From assembly GCA_947474365.1 (NCBI GenBank), contig CANJIU010000018.1, positions 1-64,000 of the forward strand: a stretch of DNA of 64,000 nucleotides, written 5' to 3'. Below the pieces are notes generated by a model. The model did not search any database and was not told where the DNA came from. It saw nothing but the letters and a program-made list of their open reading frames with translations. Source of the DNA: Opitutia bacterium (GTDB lineage: Bacteria > Verrucomicrobiota > Verrucomicrobiia > Opitutales > Opitutaceae). Made by a program: the position numbers and the translations under genes. Shown here one piece after another: positions 61,739 through 64,000 of this stretch; position 1 is the stretch's first letter; every line of letters starts with the position of its first letter.

Positions 61739-62833
61739 CTATTTCAGCCCGCCGGTGATTTCCTTCAGCTTTGCGAAGAACGCCTTCTTGCGCGCGGAGT
61801 TGATGCCCCAGTTGACGGGCACGCTCTGGTAGCCGTCGACGAAGCCTTCGTCCTTCATCCGGAAGTCGAAGTAACCCCACGACGCGCCCGCACGCACGGC
61901 GGCGACGAAATTATTCGTGGGCTGGTCGAAGTCGAAGTGGTCGTCCTCGTTAAACACGATCGGCATGGGGCGCCACGACGGCAGTGCGCGCGTCTGCTGC
62001 ACCATCTCGGTGATGCGGGCCGGGTCTTTCACGCCGTTGCCGTGCACCAGAATGAAGTCGGAGGCCTTCACCACATTTTCCTCGGGTACCTTGTTGCCGC
62101 CGTAGCTGGTGCCGACGAGCAGGCGGTGGCCGTCCTTTGCCTTGCGCTCGCGAACGCGGGTGATGAGTTCGTGGACGCGATCTGGTTTCAGAATCGCGTG
62201 GTCGTAACGGACGTTGGTCTCGTTGTTGACCTCGATGACCACATGGCGGTCGCCGCGTTGGAAGAGCCAGTCGACCGTCGCGTCCACGGCGCGGATTACG
62301 GCGGCCTCGTCCCGGATGCGTTCATCCTGCCCAAAATAGAAAATGCCGAGGATGACGACCATGCCGAGTTCGTTGGCGCGATCGATGATACGCCCGGTGC
62401 GGGCGAGATAGTCGGGACGCAGCGAGCCGTCGGCGTTGATCGCCGAGTTGTGCCAGGGCTGCTTCGCGGAGTAGCCCTCGGGGCTGCCGCCCTGCAGGTT
62501 GAGCGTGAAGGCGTTCAGCCCGTGGCGGTGCCACTCGGGCATCGCCGCGATGAATTCGCGGGTATTGCGGTCGGGGTCCCATTTGGCGCCGTCGGGAAAC
62601 GTCCAGCGTGCCCGCGTCTCCGGATTCAGGTCATCGAAATTGCCCTGCACCATCCGCGAATTCATCAATCGCCCCTCGATTGAGACGCCGCTCCAAGAGC
62701 GGCCCGCATAGGTGGGCTGACCGTTGATCAGGAATTTTTCTCCGGTGATTGAGACGACGGTGCGGGGTGCGGGGGCGGCGAAAACCGCGGAGGTGGCGAA
62801 GATCAGGGCGGCAAAAACAAGGGGTGGGCGCAT
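61739..62833 (-). CDS. Secreted GH-A clan (GH5-like) glycoside hydrolase
   Basis: A 364-residue exported TIM-barrel enzyme (signal core PLVFAALIFATSAVFA). The opening FLINGQPTYAGRSWSG, the HRHGLNAFTLNLQGG strand, and two likely catalytic acids, E205 in EVNNETN and E296 in IVFNEDDH, fit a GH5-like retaining hydrolase. Related proteins in this phylum are mostly annotated as hypothetical. The ATG at 62833 begins the signal peptide; the longer frame covers the aldolase gene. Substrate unknown. Confidence 0.8.
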   Translation of the reverse strand: MRPPLVFAALIFATSAVFAAPAPRTVVSITGEKFLINGQPTYAGRSWSGVSIEGRLMNSRMVQGNFDDLNPETRARWTFPDGAKWDPDRNTREFIAAMPEWHRHGLNAFTLNLQGGSPEGYSAKQPWHNSAINADGSLRPDYLARTGRIIDRANELGMVVILGIFYFGQDERIRDEAAVIRAVDATVDWLFQRGDRHVVIEVNNETNVRYDHAILKPDRVHELITRVRERKAKDGHRLLVGTSYGGNKVPEENVVKASDFILVHGNGVKDPARITEMVQQTRALPSWRPMPIVFNEDDHFDFDQPTNNFVAAVRAGASWGYFDFRMKDEGFVDGYQSVPVNWGINSARKKAFFAKLKEITGGLK

Positions 62834-62897
62834 GCCTCTCAGTAGGGCCGGTCGCGACCTCCTGTAAACAAGGTTTGCCGGCTGACCGGCAAACCTA

Positions 62898-63671
62898 TCA
62901 CGCGCGCGCCGCGGTGGCGGGATCCGCCTCCCGCACGGTGGCCAGAAGGTTCCGGTAACGTTCGCGCAGGATCGCCACGTCGGAGTCGATCGCCACATGC
63001 GAGAAGCCGAGCGCGCGCAGGCGGGGAAGCTCGCCGAGGTTGCGCACGAGGATGCCCGCATGCTTGCCCGCGGCCCCGGCGGCCGCCACCACGTGGGCGA
63101 GGCAATCGTCGTAGGTCGGAGCGTGACCGTTGCTGTGCGTGGAAAGATCGAGGGCCAGATCGGCCGGGCCCACAAACAGCACATCGACGCCGTCCACCGC
63201 CGCGATCGCACCGACCTGTTCGACCCCGGCCAACGATTCGATCTGGGCGAAGAACAGCGGAGCCGCCACCTCGGACGGCGGACGCAGGCCGTAGTCGAAG
63301 GCTCGGGCCGAGCGCGACAGGCCGCGTCGGCCGCGCGGCGGATAATGCATCGCCTGGAGGCAGGAGCGCGCCTGGGCGGCGGACTCGATGTGCGGTGCCA
63401 TGATGCCGGCCGCGCCCCAGTCGAGCGCGCGCAGGATCAAATCCGGATGCGGGGCGCCGACCCGCACGATCGGCTGGGCCGCCGTGCCGTGGATCGCCTG
63501 TAAATTGGCGAAGAGTCCGGCGTCCGACTGGTTGCCGTGCTCAAGGTCGAACAGCAGCCAGTCGAAACCCGACAGGGCGGCGAGTTCCGCCACGACCGGC
63601 GAACCGATCGAGAGCCAGGTGCCGATGAAGGCTTCTCCGGTGGGCGTGCGCGCTGGATTTTCGGAAGTCAT
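62898..63671 (-). CDS. HpcH/HpaI-family class II aldolase
   Basis: A 257-residue TIM-barrel aldolase that cleaves or forms 2-keto-3-deoxy acids with a divalent metal. Conserved features: GTWLSIGSPVVAELAALSGF, FDWLLFDLEHG, GAAGIMAPHIESAAQAR, FAQIESLAGV and DVLFVGPADLALDL. Its start overlaps the upstream kinase stop codon by 4 bp (ATGA), so both are in one transcript. It may serve sugar-acid breakdown, which would suit the glycan-degrading genes nearby. Confidence 0.92.
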   Translation of the reverse strand: MTSENPARTPTGEAFIGTWLSIGSPVVAELAALSGFDWLLFDLEHGNQSDAGLFANLQAIHGTAAQPIVRVGAPHPDLILRALDWGAAGIMAPHIESAAQARSCLQAMHYPPRGRRGLSRSARAFDYGLRPPSEVAAPLFFAQIESLAGVEQVGAIAAVDGVDVLFVGPADLALDLSTHSNGHAPTYDDCLAHVVAAAGAAGKHAGILVRNLGELPRLRALGFSHVAIDSDVAILRERYRNLLATVREADPATAARA

Positions 63672-64000
63672 AGCGTAAAAGGATCACGGTTTTCGCGCAG
63701 CCCGCGCAGGGCCGCGTCGATGCGGGACTGGGTCTGCTCGCGCAGGGAGGAGCCGGTGCCGGCGGCACCGATCAGAAAAAATTCCCCGTCGAGCTTGAAG
63801 TAGCCGGCGCCGACACGAATCACCGCCTTGAAGATCATGTTGCGCAGCAGGTGCAGCCAGAAACGTGCGACGTGGTTGTCCGGCAGCGCCCGCACCGCCG
63901 CGTAGCCGGTAAAAGCCCGCCGCAGAAATGCTCCGTTGTGGAAACACCCAAGCAGCGCGAGGTCGTCCATCGGGTCGCCGGCGATGCAGTCGTCCCAATC
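63668..64000 (-). CDS. APH-type phosphotransferase, C-terminal part (cut by window end)
   Basis: The visible 110 codons are the C-terminal end of a protein whose start lies beyond the window. The codons at 64000-63950 read DWDDCIAGDPMDDLALLG, which matches the metal-binding D(W)D...GDPxxDLA motif of aminoglycoside-phosphotransferase/choline-kinase-like enzymes. The rest is helical (FHNGAFLRRAFTGYAAVRAL). Substrates in this family vary widely (sugars, antibiotics, choline). It is translationally coupled to the aldolase gene, so a metabolic sugar kinase is as likely as a resistance enzyme. Confidence 0.7.
   Translation of the reverse strand, partial: DWDDCIAGDPMDDLALLGCFHNGAFLRRAFTGYAAVRALPDNHVARFWLHLLRNMIFKAVIRVGAGYFKLDGEFFLIGAAGTGSSLREQTQSRIDAALRGLRENRDPFTL

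Overview
The window looks like chromosomal DNA of a GC-rich member of the Verrucomicrobiota, most likely an Opitutaceae-type bacterium. This is an inference from gene content: several large TonB-dependent receptors, a FecI/FecR-type sigma/anti-sigma pair, DUF1080 and agarase-like carbohydrate enzymes, GH88, secreted BNR 'sialidase' proteins, an [FeFe]-hydrogenase and tandem SWIM-SNF2 helicases. I saw no tRNA, rRNA, CRISPR array or intact transposase.

Layout. 1-738: gene-free, hairpin-rich DNA with a 280-bp non-coding repeat. 739-9279: one + strand cluster of ECF sigma factor, FecR-like anti-sigma, a giant TonB receptor, a SUMF1/sialidase fusion and a second sialidase-like protein. The sigma gene and the receptor are preceded by the same GGAAA/TTCGTTAATG motif at identical spacing. 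9280-14300: an accessory island with the second repeat copy, many inverted repeats, one small orphan gene, two divergent DUF1778/GNAT toxin-antitoxin modules, a remnant of a type I restriction specificity subunit and a likely IS630 transposase scrap. 14304-18143: divergent DUF1080-esterase and LamG-agarase-like genes. 18236-20482: pirin and DoxX divergent from a LysR regulator. 20508-23939: another TonB receptor.

24128-30641: a secreted protein/ECF sigma/zinc-type anti-sigma operon, then a two-ATPase, two-permease ABC operon. Both operons carry the same putative ECF promoter (TGTAACC, 14-nt spacer, SGTGTAGT), suggesting that the sigma factor controls itself and the transporter. 30792-38135: a likely single operon, hydC-hydB-hydA-TonB receptor-DMT permease; HydB lacks the cysteine ligands of its thioredoxin-like domains and the C-terminal ferredoxin domain. 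38294-45632: M20 peptidase, vWA-like exported protein, MarC, GH88, rlmN (interrupted in frame by a paired palindromic element) and a SYLF protein.

45720-57157: a long minus-strand directon with a flavin reductase-like protein, DUF1643, a YecA-like protein, two tandem SWIM-SNF2 helicases and glycyl-tRNA synthetase. 57315-64000: HtrA protease, SGNH hydrolase, a membrane protein with Gly/Met-rich tracts, a GH5-like hydrolase, an HpcH/HpaI aldolase and the 3' part of an APH-type kinase cut by the window end.

All alignments and motif matches were made by eye from the sequence; no database search or structure prediction was run.
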